NCBI GenBank assembly: GCA_964396265.1
Contig: CAYNEM010000013.1
Location: 1-64,000 of the forward strand
Length of the DNA stretch: 64,000 nt
Reading direction: 5' to 3'
Origin: EA-27 sp964396265
GTDB taxonomy: Archaea > Thermoplasmatota > Thermoplasmata > RBG-16-68-12 > EA-27
This document shows, in pieces, positions 50,791 through 59,300 of the stretch (the first letter of the stretch is position 1; every line of letters starts with the position of its first letter). The notes beneath the pieces are model-generated. The model worked only from the letters and a program-made list of their open reading frames with translations. It had not been told where the DNA came from and made no database searches. Made by a program: the position numbers and the translations under genes.

Positions 50791-52593
50791 GTGTTCGAGG
50801 TCCGAGCCCGCTCCGGCATGGGCCGCAACGCGACCTGGTCCGTGGGGGGCTCCACCGTCCCGACCCCGAACGTCCTCTTCGCGGTTTCCCCGCGCCACCC
50901 CGCTCCCCTGATCGCGGAGATCCTTCTCACGGCGACTCCGCTCCAGGACCCCCGCCCCACGTTCCTCGACCGGGGGAGCTTGTACCGGCCCCTCGCGCAC
51001 GAAGGCGGGCTCGCCATCCCCGCGGACGCAGCCAGGCCCTCCGTGCTCCCTGACCTGGAGCGCCCCCCGATGGCCCCAGGAACCACCGTCGTCGCGACCC
51101 ATGCAGCCGACGTCGGCGCGCATCCGGAAGCGGAGCTCGTCGTCCTCGGGGACGCCGCCGCCTACCTCCGCCGTCCGAAACCTTTCGTGGCGGCAATCGC
51201 CGAGCTCCGGCGGGCGATGGGGTATGCCCGCCTCCTCTACACCCCCGGGATCGCCACCCCGGGCAACCTGGCGATCCTCGCCTACAGCGGCGTGGACCTC
51301 GTCGACTCGACGCGGGTGGTGTTCGAGTCCACCCTTGGCCGCTTCCACACCCCGGACGCATCCTGGGTCTCAGATGAAGTCGACCCGGGGGCGTGCGCGT
51401 GTCCGGCGTGCGCCGCCAAGGGAGCGGGGAAGGACCTCGAGGGCCACAACACGCGGGCTCTCCTCGAGGAGGCCCGATACGCCGCGATGGCGATCCGCAC
51501 GGGGCGTCTCCGAGAACTCGCAGAGCGCCGTGCCGCGAACGACCCCTGGTCCACCACCGTGCTGCGCGAGCTCGACCTGCGCCACGCGGACTGGCAGGAA
51601 TACCATGCGCCCGTCGCGGGCGGCACCCTCTTCGCGTACACCGCGCAGTCCCTCCTCCGCCCCGAGGTCGTGCGGTTCCGCCGGCGCCTCGTGGAACGGT
51701 ACGCGAAGCCGCCGAGCGCCCGCGTCCTCGTCCTGCTCCCGTGCTCGGCGCGAAAGCCGTACGCCGACTCGAAGACGCACCGCCGGTTCCGGGACGCGGT
51801 GTGGGCGGCAGGGAACCCGCACGCGGCGCACGAGGTGATCGTCACGTCGCCGTTCGGCCTCGTCCCGCGGGAGCTCGAGCGCACGTACCCGGCCGCGCAC
51901 TACGACGTGCCCGTGACGGGGGACTGGAGCCGCGACGAGGTCGCCGTCCTCCAGGGGGACCTGCGGGCGTTCCTCGCAAGGAATCACTACGATGCCGTGA
52001 TCGCGCACGTCGTCACGGAGGCGCCGTTCGTCCGCGATGTCATCCCGGACGCCACGTTCACGGGGGGCGAGAAGACGACGCAGGATGCATCCCTGGCGGC
52101 GTTGACGGGGGCGTTATTCTCTGCCCTCGGGGGCACGCCGAAGGTCTCGGTTCGCCCCCGGATCGCGGAGGACTTACACAACCTGGCGGTGTTCCAATTC
52201 GGCGCGGAGGGTGCGGCGCTCGTGGCGGGCGCCTCGTTCCGGGGCCGCTACCCGGACGTCCGCATCATCAAAGGCGAGACCCAGGTGGGCTCCGTGACGG
52301 AGCTCGGGAAAATCTCGCTCACGATGGACGGTGGGCGAATCCTCTCGGACGCCAACGCGCATTGGGTCGAGATCGAGGATTTCCGCCCGGAGGGCAGCGT
52401 GTTCGCGGTCGGCGTCACGGGGGCGGACGACCGGATCCGCGTGGGCGACGAGGTCGTCGTGCGTCATCAGGGGGACGTGCGCGCGGTCGGGGTGGCGGCG
52501 ATGAACCCGCGCGAGATGGTGGACCTGAAGCGTGGCGAGGCCGTGAAGGTCCGGCACAAGACGAAGAAGCTCGAGGCGGGCGCACAAGTCTAA
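50791..52593 (+). CDS. arcS: Archaeosine synthase
   Basis: A 600-residue TGT-like enzyme that converts preQ0-modified tRNA at G15 toward archaeosine. An N-terminal TGT-related domain (VFEVRARSGMGRNATW; STVPTPNVLFAV) contains CACPACAAKG. The ArcS core holds VLLPCSARKPYADSKTHRRF (near 310) and TSPFGLVPRELERTYPAAHYDVPVTG. The C-terminal PUA domain is DANAHWVEIEDFRPEGSVFAVGV and RVGDEVVVRHQGDVRAVGVA. GTG 50791 is about 33 nt after a weak TATA, so leaderless. It lies after the STAND gene and a shared palindrome. Confidence 0.93.
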   Translation: MFEVRARSGMGRNATWSVGGSTVPTPNVLFAVSPRHPAPLIAEILLTATPLQDPRPTFLDRGSLYRPLAHEGGLAIPADAARPSVLPDLERPPMAPGTTVVATHAADVGAHPEAELVVLGDAAAYLRRPKPFVAAIAELRRAMGYARLLYTPGIATPGNLAILAYSGVDLVDSTRVVFESTLGRFHTPDASWVSDEVDPGACACPACAAKGAGKDLEGHNTRALLEEARYAAMAIRTGRLRELAERRAANDPWSTTVLRELDLRHADWQEYHAPVAGGTLFAYTAQSLLRPEVVRFRRRLVERYAKPPSARVLVLLPCSARKPYADSKTHRRFRDAVWAAGNPHAAHEVIVTSPFGLVPRELERTYPAAHYDVPVTGDWSRDEVAVLQGDLRAFLARNHYDAVIAHVVTEAPFVRDVIPDATFTGGEKTTQDASLAALTGALFSALGGTPKVSVRPRIAEDLHNLAVFQFGAEGAALVAGASFRGRYPDVRIIKGETQVGSVTELGKISLTMDGGRILSDANAHWVEIEDFRPEGSVFAVGVTGADDRIRVGDEVVVRHQGDVRAVGVAAMNPREMVDLKRGEAVKVRHKTKKLEAGAQV

Positions 52594-52724
52594 ATCGCGG
52601 ATCCGTTCGAACACTTTCAGGCGACCCGGGCGTCCTGACCCGGGCCGGACCGAGTACTTTCGCAGACCTCTCCCCGACCTAGGGCTATCCGTGCCGGGCG
52701 TCTACAGGGATTCCGAGGACAAAC

Positions 52725-52829
52725 ATGATCGCAATCGCGATGGAACCGGAACCGTGCGGCTGGGACGAGGTCTACGCCGCGTACGGATGCCCCGTCGGGC
52801 TCGAAGCGGAGCTCGACGAGGGCGACTAA
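52725..52829 (+). CDS. 34-residue acidic hypothetical protein
   Basis: A short frame MIAIAMEPEPCGWDEVYAAY, then GCPVGLEAELDEGD, preceded by GAGG about 7 nt before ATG 52725. It lies between archaeosine synthase and TnpB and ends just before a hairpin-T-run. Function unknown. Confidence 0.4.
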   Translation: MIAIAMEPEPCGWDEVYAAYGCPVGLEAELDEGD

Positions 52830-52863
52830 CGATCAATTGCTGGCTCCGAAGACTTCCCATCCC

Positions 52864-52905
52864 GATAGGCGCGAGGCCTCCGACTCCCGCCTATCACCCC
52901 TTTTT
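52864..52905 (+). terminator. Hairpin followed by T-run
   Basis: An 8-bp inverted repeat GATAGGCG (52864-52871) and CGCCTATC (52888-52895) is followed by accccttttt. It can end transcription from arcS or the small gene. An alternative is a subterminal hairpin of the TnpB element. Confidence 0.5.
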
Positions 52906-53034
52906 CTGTGTTCCGGAAGTACAAGATTCCCGGGACCTTCTCCTACAAGGAGTCTGATCGGATCTCCTCCTTCGACCGAAACTTTCGGCCCCCTCTCGAC
53001 TGTGTTCAAAGGCACCTCCGACCGTGGGGTCCGC

Positions 53035-54315
53035 ATGCCCGGTCGCCTCGTCCGGAGCCTTGTGTTCCCGGTGGGCGAGACTCCACCACCCCTCCGTGCT
53101 CTCCTCGCAGAGTTCCGACGACTCGTGAACCGGTCCATCCGCATCGCGCTCCACGAGGACGCACGCTCGCGCTCGCGGCTGACGAAGGTCGCGTACCGCA
53201 TGCTCTCCGCGGAGCACGACGTGTACAAGCAGTACATCCCGTCCGCGTTCGAGATTGCCCTCGCGGTCTTGAAGGCGCACCGTCGGCGCGTGCGCAAGGG
53301 TAGGCCGACGAGCGTCCCGTACCTCCGAACGCCCATCCTGAAGGCGGAGAACCAGTCCTATCGCCTGGACAGGGAGACGGGACGGCTCCGGATCCCGATC
53401 CGTCGCACGGAGGGCGTGCAGCTCACGCTGCCCCTGTCCGACTGGCACCGCACGTTCCTCACAGACGCGTCGTGGGGCCTCGGCTCTCTCACGGTGACGA
53501 GGGACCGCATCACTATCGTCGTGCGGAAGGGAGCGCCGAGGCCGTACGAGCCCGCGGCGGCGATTGCGCTGGACACGAACGAGTCCTCCCTTGACGGCGT
53601 CGCGGCCGAGGGCATTGAGGCCCGCCTCGTGACGGTCCCCTTCCCCGAAGTCCGCGTCGTGCAGGCGACGCACGTCCGCCGTCGGAAGCGGCTCGCGAGA
53701 AGGAAGACGAACGACCGACGGGTGATGCGCCGACTCCTCCGCCGCGAGGGACGGCGCGAGCGGAATCGAATCCGCCAGCGCCTCCACATTGTGAGCAAGT
53801 CGCTCGTCGCCTCCGCGAGGGAACAGCGGGCCGTGATCGTCCTCGAGGATCTCCGGATGCCACAAGGCGGAGGGCGAGGCCGAAAGATGCGCCGACGTCT
53901 CTCCTCGTGGCCCCAGGGCGAACTCCACCGCCAGATCGAGTACAAAGCCCTCGCTGCGGGCGTCCCCCTCATCAAAGTCCATCCGGCATGGACCTCTAAG
54001 ACCTGCCCAGCGTGTGGCGCCCGGCGCCGAGACAGGGTGGGCCAGGACTTCGTGTGCCTCGTGTGCGACTGGGAACTCGACCGGCAGCACAACGCGGGCC
54101 TGAACATCCTGAAATTCGCCTTGGCCTCGGACGAGGCTTTGGCAAGGGCCGTACGGTTCCGGCCCGGTGCCCTCCGCCGTGACGTGGTGATTCCCCTCTA
54201 CGACCTTCCCGCGAGGGAAGGCGCACGGGAGGAGCCGAGCGGAGTGGAGTTGCGTCTGGGCGGGCACGTTGCCACCAGTCGCCGACAGAACCGAAGGCCT
54301 GTATCCATGACGTGA
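53035..54315 (+). CDS. tnpB: IS200/IS605-type TnpB (OrfB) nuclease
   Basis: About 426 residues. Split RuvC motifs are ALDTNESS (Asp), VIVLEDLRMP (Glu) and LDRQHNAGLNILK (Asp). A zinc ribbon CPACGARRRDRVG...CLVC lies before the last motif. TnpB is an RNA-guided nuclease using a guide RNA from its right end. ATG 53035 is chosen; the upstream open frame is not TnpB-like. No TnpA gene is present. The last ~60 residues after the RuvC motif are unusual and may correspond to the overlapping guide-RNA region. Confidence 0.9.
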   Translation: MPGRLVRSLVFPVGETPPPLRALLAEFRRLVNRSIRIALHEDARSRSRLTKVAYRMLSAEHDVYKQYIPSAFEIALAVLKAHRRRVRKGRPTSVPYLRTPILKAENQSYRLDRETGRLRIPIRRTEGVQLTLPLSDWHRTFLTDASWGLGSLTVTRDRITIVVRKGAPRPYEPAAAIALDTNESSLDGVAAEGIEARLVTVPFPEVRVVQATHVRRRKRLARRKTNDRRVMRRLLRREGRRERNRIRQRLHIVSKSLVASAREQRAVIVLEDLRMPQGGGRGRKMRRRLSSWPQGELHRQIEYKALAAGVPLIKVHPAWTSKTCPACGARRRDRVGQDFVCLVCDWELDRQHNAGLNILKFALASDEALARAVRFRPGALRRDVVIPLYDLPAREGAREEPSGVELRLGGHVATSRRQNRRPVSMT

Positions 54316-54329
54316 ACGCACGCGGTAGC

Positions 54330-54337
54330 CTTATCAT
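54330..54337 (+). promoter_or_regulatory. TATA box of tRNA-Gly
   Basis: cttatcat about 29 nt upstream of the tRNA 5' end. Confidence 0.45.
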
Positions 54338-54362
54338 CGGGCTTGGAAATGCTGCGCGCAGA

Positions 54363-54434
54363 GCGGCGGTAGTCTAGTGGTTAGGACCGGGGCCTTCCAA
54401 GCCCCAGGCGCGGGTTCGACTCCCGCCCGCCGCA
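54363..54434 (+). tRNA. tRNA-Gly(TCC)
   Basis: Acceptor GCGGCGG pairs with CCGCCGC, discriminator A. D-arm GTC...GAC, anticodon stem GGGGC/GCCCC with loop CTTCCAA (anticodon TCC), T-arm GCGGG/CCCGC with loop TTCGACT. No intron, no encoded CCA. It lies 48 nt after tnpB. Confidence 0.96.
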
Positions 54435-54737
54435 CTTCCTACTCGGCGCGCGGAACAGATCCCACGGGTCCGGGGGTCTTGCTCCAAGGCACCCTAGGGC
54501 AAGCGATCGGCACCCTCGAAGGCCTCCGACTCCCCGGGACTTCCTGCGGGCTAGCCTCGAGCCACTGACGGGGCCGACGTCGTATCCCCCAAGCCACCGG
54601 CGCAGGCGAGGCATCGGGTCCGCGATGCCTCCTCCGTCGTCCTCCACCTACAATAGGCGGGACTCGCCCGATCCTCTGGCTCTGACTCCGCAACGCGGAG
54701 TAACGTCTTTCCCTCAGACACCCATGCAATCCCTTCG
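54435..54737. other. Intergenic region after tRNA-Gly
   Basis: About 300 nt. A small hairpin ctccgcaacgcggag near 54685 and a weak TATA-like ctacaata near 54650 are the only signals seen. No gene is supported. Confidence 0.4.
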
Positions 54738-55970
54738 ATGACGGTCCATGCGTCGGGTTGGCGATGGAAACTGGGCCTTTGGGTCGCGGGCACCCTCATG
54801 CTGGCCGCTTCTCTAGCCTTGTTCGCTCGACTGCCTCCGTTTGGAGGCCTGATCGTCCTCGTCCCATTCGCGTTCGCCTTTCTCCCATGGTTCCAGGCAG
54901 GTCTGCTGCGGGCAGCCCCGGAGAGCGTCCTCGCGTACCTCGCCCACGACTTCCGGATGTCCTCCCACCTTGTTGCGGAGGTCTCCGGGGAGATCACGGT
55001 CCGCCTCAGCCGGTGGGCATCGGTCAAGATCCGAGCCCGGCCCGAAGGAGAGGGGTGCACGCTTTCCTACCAAGTGTACGCCACGCCGAGCGGCTGGGGA
55101 GCCCTGGTCCTCTGTTTCCTCATCATCTGGCCCACGCCGCTCGCGATCATCCCGATCCTCGTCATCTTCCATCGGGTCGTCGCGGCGATAGAGCAACGGG
55201 TCGCCCCGATCGTGCGCGAGGGCCGCCTCCCGGAAGCTTTCCAGCGCGACGACATCCGCGTCCTGCTCCTCTCCAGTCTCGGGGAAAGTCATCGTCTCGC
55301 CCTCGAGAGCCACGAGGCGGAGCGGGACAGCTACCACGACACGCTCGGCCTCGTCGCCCTGGGTGCGTTGTTGGGCTGGTTCCTCGTCTTCATCGGCCTT
55401 GGATTCCTTCTCCCGGATCCGGACTGGGGTCGTCGCACGGTGAACGCGTTCTTGATTTCACTGGGCGGAGCGCTCGCCTTTGGAATCCTTTCGGGCCTCC
55501 TCGTGCGGCGGCGCTTCAAGCCAACCATCCTCCGACATCGGGAATGGGTTTCTCGTCTCGAGGTGGCCTTCCGGGGGGAGACCCCGCGCAAACCCACCGG
55601 GACGGGGCTGCCGAGCACGTTCGACGTGCTCTGGCAGGCGTCGCAGGAGGTCCCGCGCTGGATCGCCACACAGCGCCGCGCCGGGCTGAACCGGGACCCC
55701 GCGGTCTGGGGAATCCTGTTCATCGCCGTGTGGTGGGGCGTCCAGCTGATGGCCTTCGGCGTTCCGCTCCTCCTGATTCCGGGGCTTGTGAACCCGGGCC
55801 TTGGAGTCGCGCTTGTGGCGGTGGGGGTGGGCCTGCTCTTCGGAGCGGATCGATTCTACCGGCGGTGGCGGCGGAAGCGGGACGACGAACTCGCGCGACA
55901 GCAGGACGGCTGGAACCGCCGATATGCCTCGCTGCGGGACCGAATGGAGCAGTTCCTCCAGGACCTATGA
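54738..55970 (+). CDS. Multi-pass membrane protein, unknown function
   Basis: 410 residues with about eight membrane segments: WVAGTLMLAASLALFA, LIVLVPFAFAFLPWF, ALVLCFLIIWPTPLAIIPILVIF, TLGLVALGALLGWFLVFIGLGFLL, AFLISLGGALAFGILSGLLV, GILFIAVWWGVQLMAFGVPLLLIPGLV and GVALVAVGVGLLFGA. A soluble loop of about 60 residues follows the first pair. The C-terminus is a charged helix. No family is recognised. It lies 4 nt before a winged-helix gene, probably co-transcribed. Confidence 0.7.
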   Translation: MTVHASGWRWKLGLWVAGTLMLAASLALFARLPPFGGLIVLVPFAFAFLPWFQAGLLRAAPESVLAYLAHDFRMSSHLVAEVSGEITVRLSRWASVKIRARPEGEGCTLSYQVYATPSGWGALVLCFLIIWPTPLAIIPILVIFHRVVAAIEQRVAPIVREGRLPEAFQRDDIRVLLLSSLGESHRLALESHEAERDSYHDTLGLVALGALLGWFLVFIGLGFLLPDPDWGRRTVNAFLISLGGALAFGILSGLLVRRRFKPTILRHREWVSRLEVAFRGETPRKPTGTGLPSTFDVLWQASQEVPRWIATQRRAGLNRDPAVWGILFIAVWWGVQLMAFGVPLLLIPGLVNPGLGVALVAVGVGLLFGADRFYRRWRRKRDDELARQQDGWNRRYASLRDRMEQFLQDL

Positions 55971-55974
55971 GGGC

Positions 55975-56268
55975 ATGGCGGCCACGTCGGGGCGACCGGA
56001 TCTGTTCGTCGTCGTGCGGCTCCTGGAGAGCCTCTGGCGCGAGGGCGAGCCGATGGTGAAGACGCGTCTGCAGGTCGCGGCCAACGTGAATTACGACGTG
56101 TTCAGCAAGTACCTGACGTGGTGCCTCGCCCGCGGCCTCGTCTCCGTCGAGAACTCCCCGGACGCGCACGAGCGGATCCTCATCACGGAGAAGGGGAAGA
56201 ACGCGTACCGCCGGCTCGTCGAGTGGCTGAACGAGTTCGTCCATGGTCGCAGGCCGGACCTCCCGTGA
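55975..56268 (+). CDS. Winged-helix regulator (HTH_45-like)
   Basis: 97 residues. RPDLFVVVRLLESLWREGEPMVKTRLQVAANVNYDVFSKYLTWCLARGLVS then ERILITEKGKNAYRRLVEWLNEFV is the archaeal HTH_45-type winged helix. ATG 55975 is 4 nt after the membrane protein stop. Likely local regulator. Confidence 0.75.
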   Translation: MAATSGRPDLFVVVRLLESLWREGEPMVKTRLQVAANVNYDVFSKYLTWCLARGLVSVENSPDAHERILITEKGKNAYRRLVEWLNEFVHGRRPDLP

Positions 56269-56300
56269 GGAGAGACCGTCAGACACGTGTCCGACCGAAG

Positions 56301-56309
56301 GGTATAAAT
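56301..56309 (+). promoter_or_regulatory. TATA box of TPR protein
   Basis: ggtataaat, near consensus, about 50 nt before ATG 56354. Confidence 0.55.
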
Positions 56310-56353
56310 CCCCTGATTCGGGTACGTCGCCCGCCCAGGGATGGGACCCAGGG

Positions 56354-59300
56354 ATGGGACCGCTGCGCACGTGGCTTAATCGGGAGTCTCGAATCCTCGC
56401 TCGAGCCCGCAGGCTTCAGTCCCACGCGCGGACCTTGTACGAACACGGATCCGAGGCGAGGGCCGCCGCCATGTTCCTCAAAGGACTCGCCCTCCTCGAA
56501 CAGAACCGCGCTGCCGGCGGACGCCTCCCTTCGGAGTACGCCGTCACGTTTGCCGCGATAGGACGCGGGCTGTACGATCTGGGCCGTGCGGTCGAGGCGG
56601 ACCGTGCGGCGACCGCCGCCCTCGCCCTCGACCCCGGGAACGTCGAAGCGCTTGATTGCCGTGGCCTCCTCCTTGCGAGTCGCGGGAACACCGAGGAGGC
56701 CCGTGCCTCGTTCACGCGCGCATTGGCGGTGGACCCGACGCGGACGGAGGCGTGGGGGAACCTCGGCGACCTGGAGTACGCGGTCGGCGAGCGGGATGCG
56801 GCGACCGTCGCTTGGTCCAACGTGCTCCGGCTCGACCGGCTCGACGTGGACACCTACGACAAGCTCCTACGCCTCCGCCCGGGAGACGCCGATCTGTGGT
56901 TCCAGAAGGCCGAGGTCACGCGTGAGCTCGAGCGTCGCGAGGAGTCGCTGGCGGCGTACGAGCATGTGCTGCACGTGGACCCTCGAAGCAAGGAGGCGTG
57001 GCGGGGGCGCGCGCAGGTGCTCCTGAAGGCCCGCCAGCCCGACCGTGCGCTGCAGTCCATCGAGAAGGCGCTGGAGATCGACGATGAGGACCCCTCCCTC
57101 TGGAAGACGCGCGGCGCGATCCTCCGGGACCTCGGCAAGCTCGAGGACGCGGTCGCGAGCTACGATTCCGCGATCCAGCTGCGCGGCGACGACGCCGACG
57201 CCTGGCTTCAGAAAGCTCTCTGTCTGGGAGCGCTGAACCGCAACGACGAGGCCGTCAAGGACTTCGACGCCGTCCTGAAGCTCGCGCTCAAGGACCCGGC
57301 GGCACTCGAGGGACGCAAGAAGTCCCTGCTCACGCTTCAACGGTGGGACGCCGCGCTCGACGCGTGCGACGCGCTCCTCGCGGCGGCCGCGGACCACGTG
57401 GAGACGCTCCTCGACCGAGGCACCGTGCTCGTGCGACTCGACCGGAAGGCCGAGGCCGTCGAGGCGCTCGACGCGTTCCTCGCACGGATGCCCGGAGACC
57501 TTGCCGCCCTGCGCTCGAAGGCCGACCTGGTGAAGACCCTCGGGCGATGGTCGGAACTGAACGCGGTCAGCGAACTGATCCTCCGGCAGGACAAAAGGGA
57601 CGCCCGCGCGCACAAGGACAAGGGGCTCGCGCTGCGCATGAACGGGGACCCCGGGCACGGGCTGCGCGCCTACGAGGCCGCGTTGGCGGTGGACGTTGAC
57701 GACCTCGAGGCTCTCCGGGGCAAGCGCGACTGCCTGAAGGCGTTGGACGATACGAAACACGTCGTCCGCGTCACCCGCGAGATCCTCCACCTCGACGCTT
57801 CGGACGTCATCTCCTGGCTAGATCACGCGGTCGCGGTCGAATCCCTCGGGGACCTGACGGAGGCGCTGGCGGCATACGACCACGCGCTCGCCCTCTCGCC
57901 CGGGGACGGGGTCGCCTGGCACCGGCGGGGCGATGTGCAGGCCCGGCTCGGCCACTGGGAGGACGCGGTGTGGTCCTACCGCCAGGGTCTCAAGGTCCGT
58001 CCCGACGTCGCGGACGCATGGCACGGCCTCGGGACCGCACTCGGGCAGATCGGGTCGTACACGGACGCCGTCGCCGCCTTCGAGTCATGCCTCGGCCTCG
58101 CGCCGGACGACAAGCGCGCGTGGTTCGGGAAAGGGCTGGCGCTCGAGGGGGCGAAGAGGTACGAGGAGGCGGTCAGCGCGTACGACAAGGCGATCGCGCT
58201 CGACGCGCGGGACGCCCGCGTCTGGTTCTCGCGCGGGGCCGCGCTCGCGTGGCTCGAGCGGTATGAGGAGGCCGTCGACGCGTTCGACCGCGCGCATCTC
58301 CTCGATCCCACGAACGGCGCGTACGCGGTCCGCAAGGCGCGCACGATGCTCAAGGTGGGCCGCCAAGAGGAGGCCCTCCTCACGTTCAACACCACCCTCG
58401 AGGCACATCCCGGGGACCTCGAGGCGCTCGACGGGGCACGGGAGGCGCTCGAGCTCCTGCACCGGCCCGAAGAGGCGTACGCCGTCACCGGCCAGATCGT
58501 GCAGGTCCATCCCCGCGACCCACGCGCGTGGCAGGAGAGGGCGCGGCTCGGTCTCGCCACCGGCAGGAGCCGTGAGGCCCTGGCGGCGATCGGCAAGGCG
58601 CTGCACCTCGATGGCGCGAACGTGGAATTCCTGCGCGCGAAGCGCGAGATCCTGACGGCGCTCAAGGACCACGACGGGGTCGTCGAGGTCTGCGAGGCCC
58701 TACTCGCCGCCAACCCCAAGGACACGGAGGCCCACCGCGAGAAGGCCTTCGCCCTCGAGGGAGCGGGCCGGTTCGACGACGCGCTCCTGGCGTACGACGC
58801 GGCGCTCGCGGTCGATCCGATGGACCGCGCGTCGTGGGACGCGAAGGGGCTCGCGTACGTCCGCGCGCACCGCGCGCCGGAGGCGCTCGATTGCTTCGAC
58901 CATGCACTGACGATCAACCCCGGGGACCGCACGGCGCTCTCGTCGAAGGGTCGCGTCCTGTTCGAGGCGGGCCGCCATGCCGCCGCGCTCCGGGTGTTCG
59001 ACGACGGCCTCCTCCTCGAACGCGGGAACGCGGAGTTCCTCGACGGGAAGGCCCTGTGCCTCCTCGCCCTCGAGAAGCCGCGCGAGGCGCTGCAGTGCGC
59101 GGAGGTCGCGCTCGAGACGAACCCCCGGGACCCGGTCGCGCTCCGCGTGAAGGCCGACGTGAGCCTCCGGGAGGGGCGCGCGGAGGAGGCGCTCGCGATC
59201 GTGGATCACGCGTTGGCGGTGGAGTCGAATCCCGCCGCACTCTGGAGGCTCAAGGGCCTCGCGCTCCAGGCGATGGGGAAAGATGCGGAATCCGTCGAAG

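Noticed and set aside
54377..54568. A 63-codon plus-strand frame overlapping tRNA-Gly
   Set aside because: It begins inside the tRNA gene and has no protein-like features.
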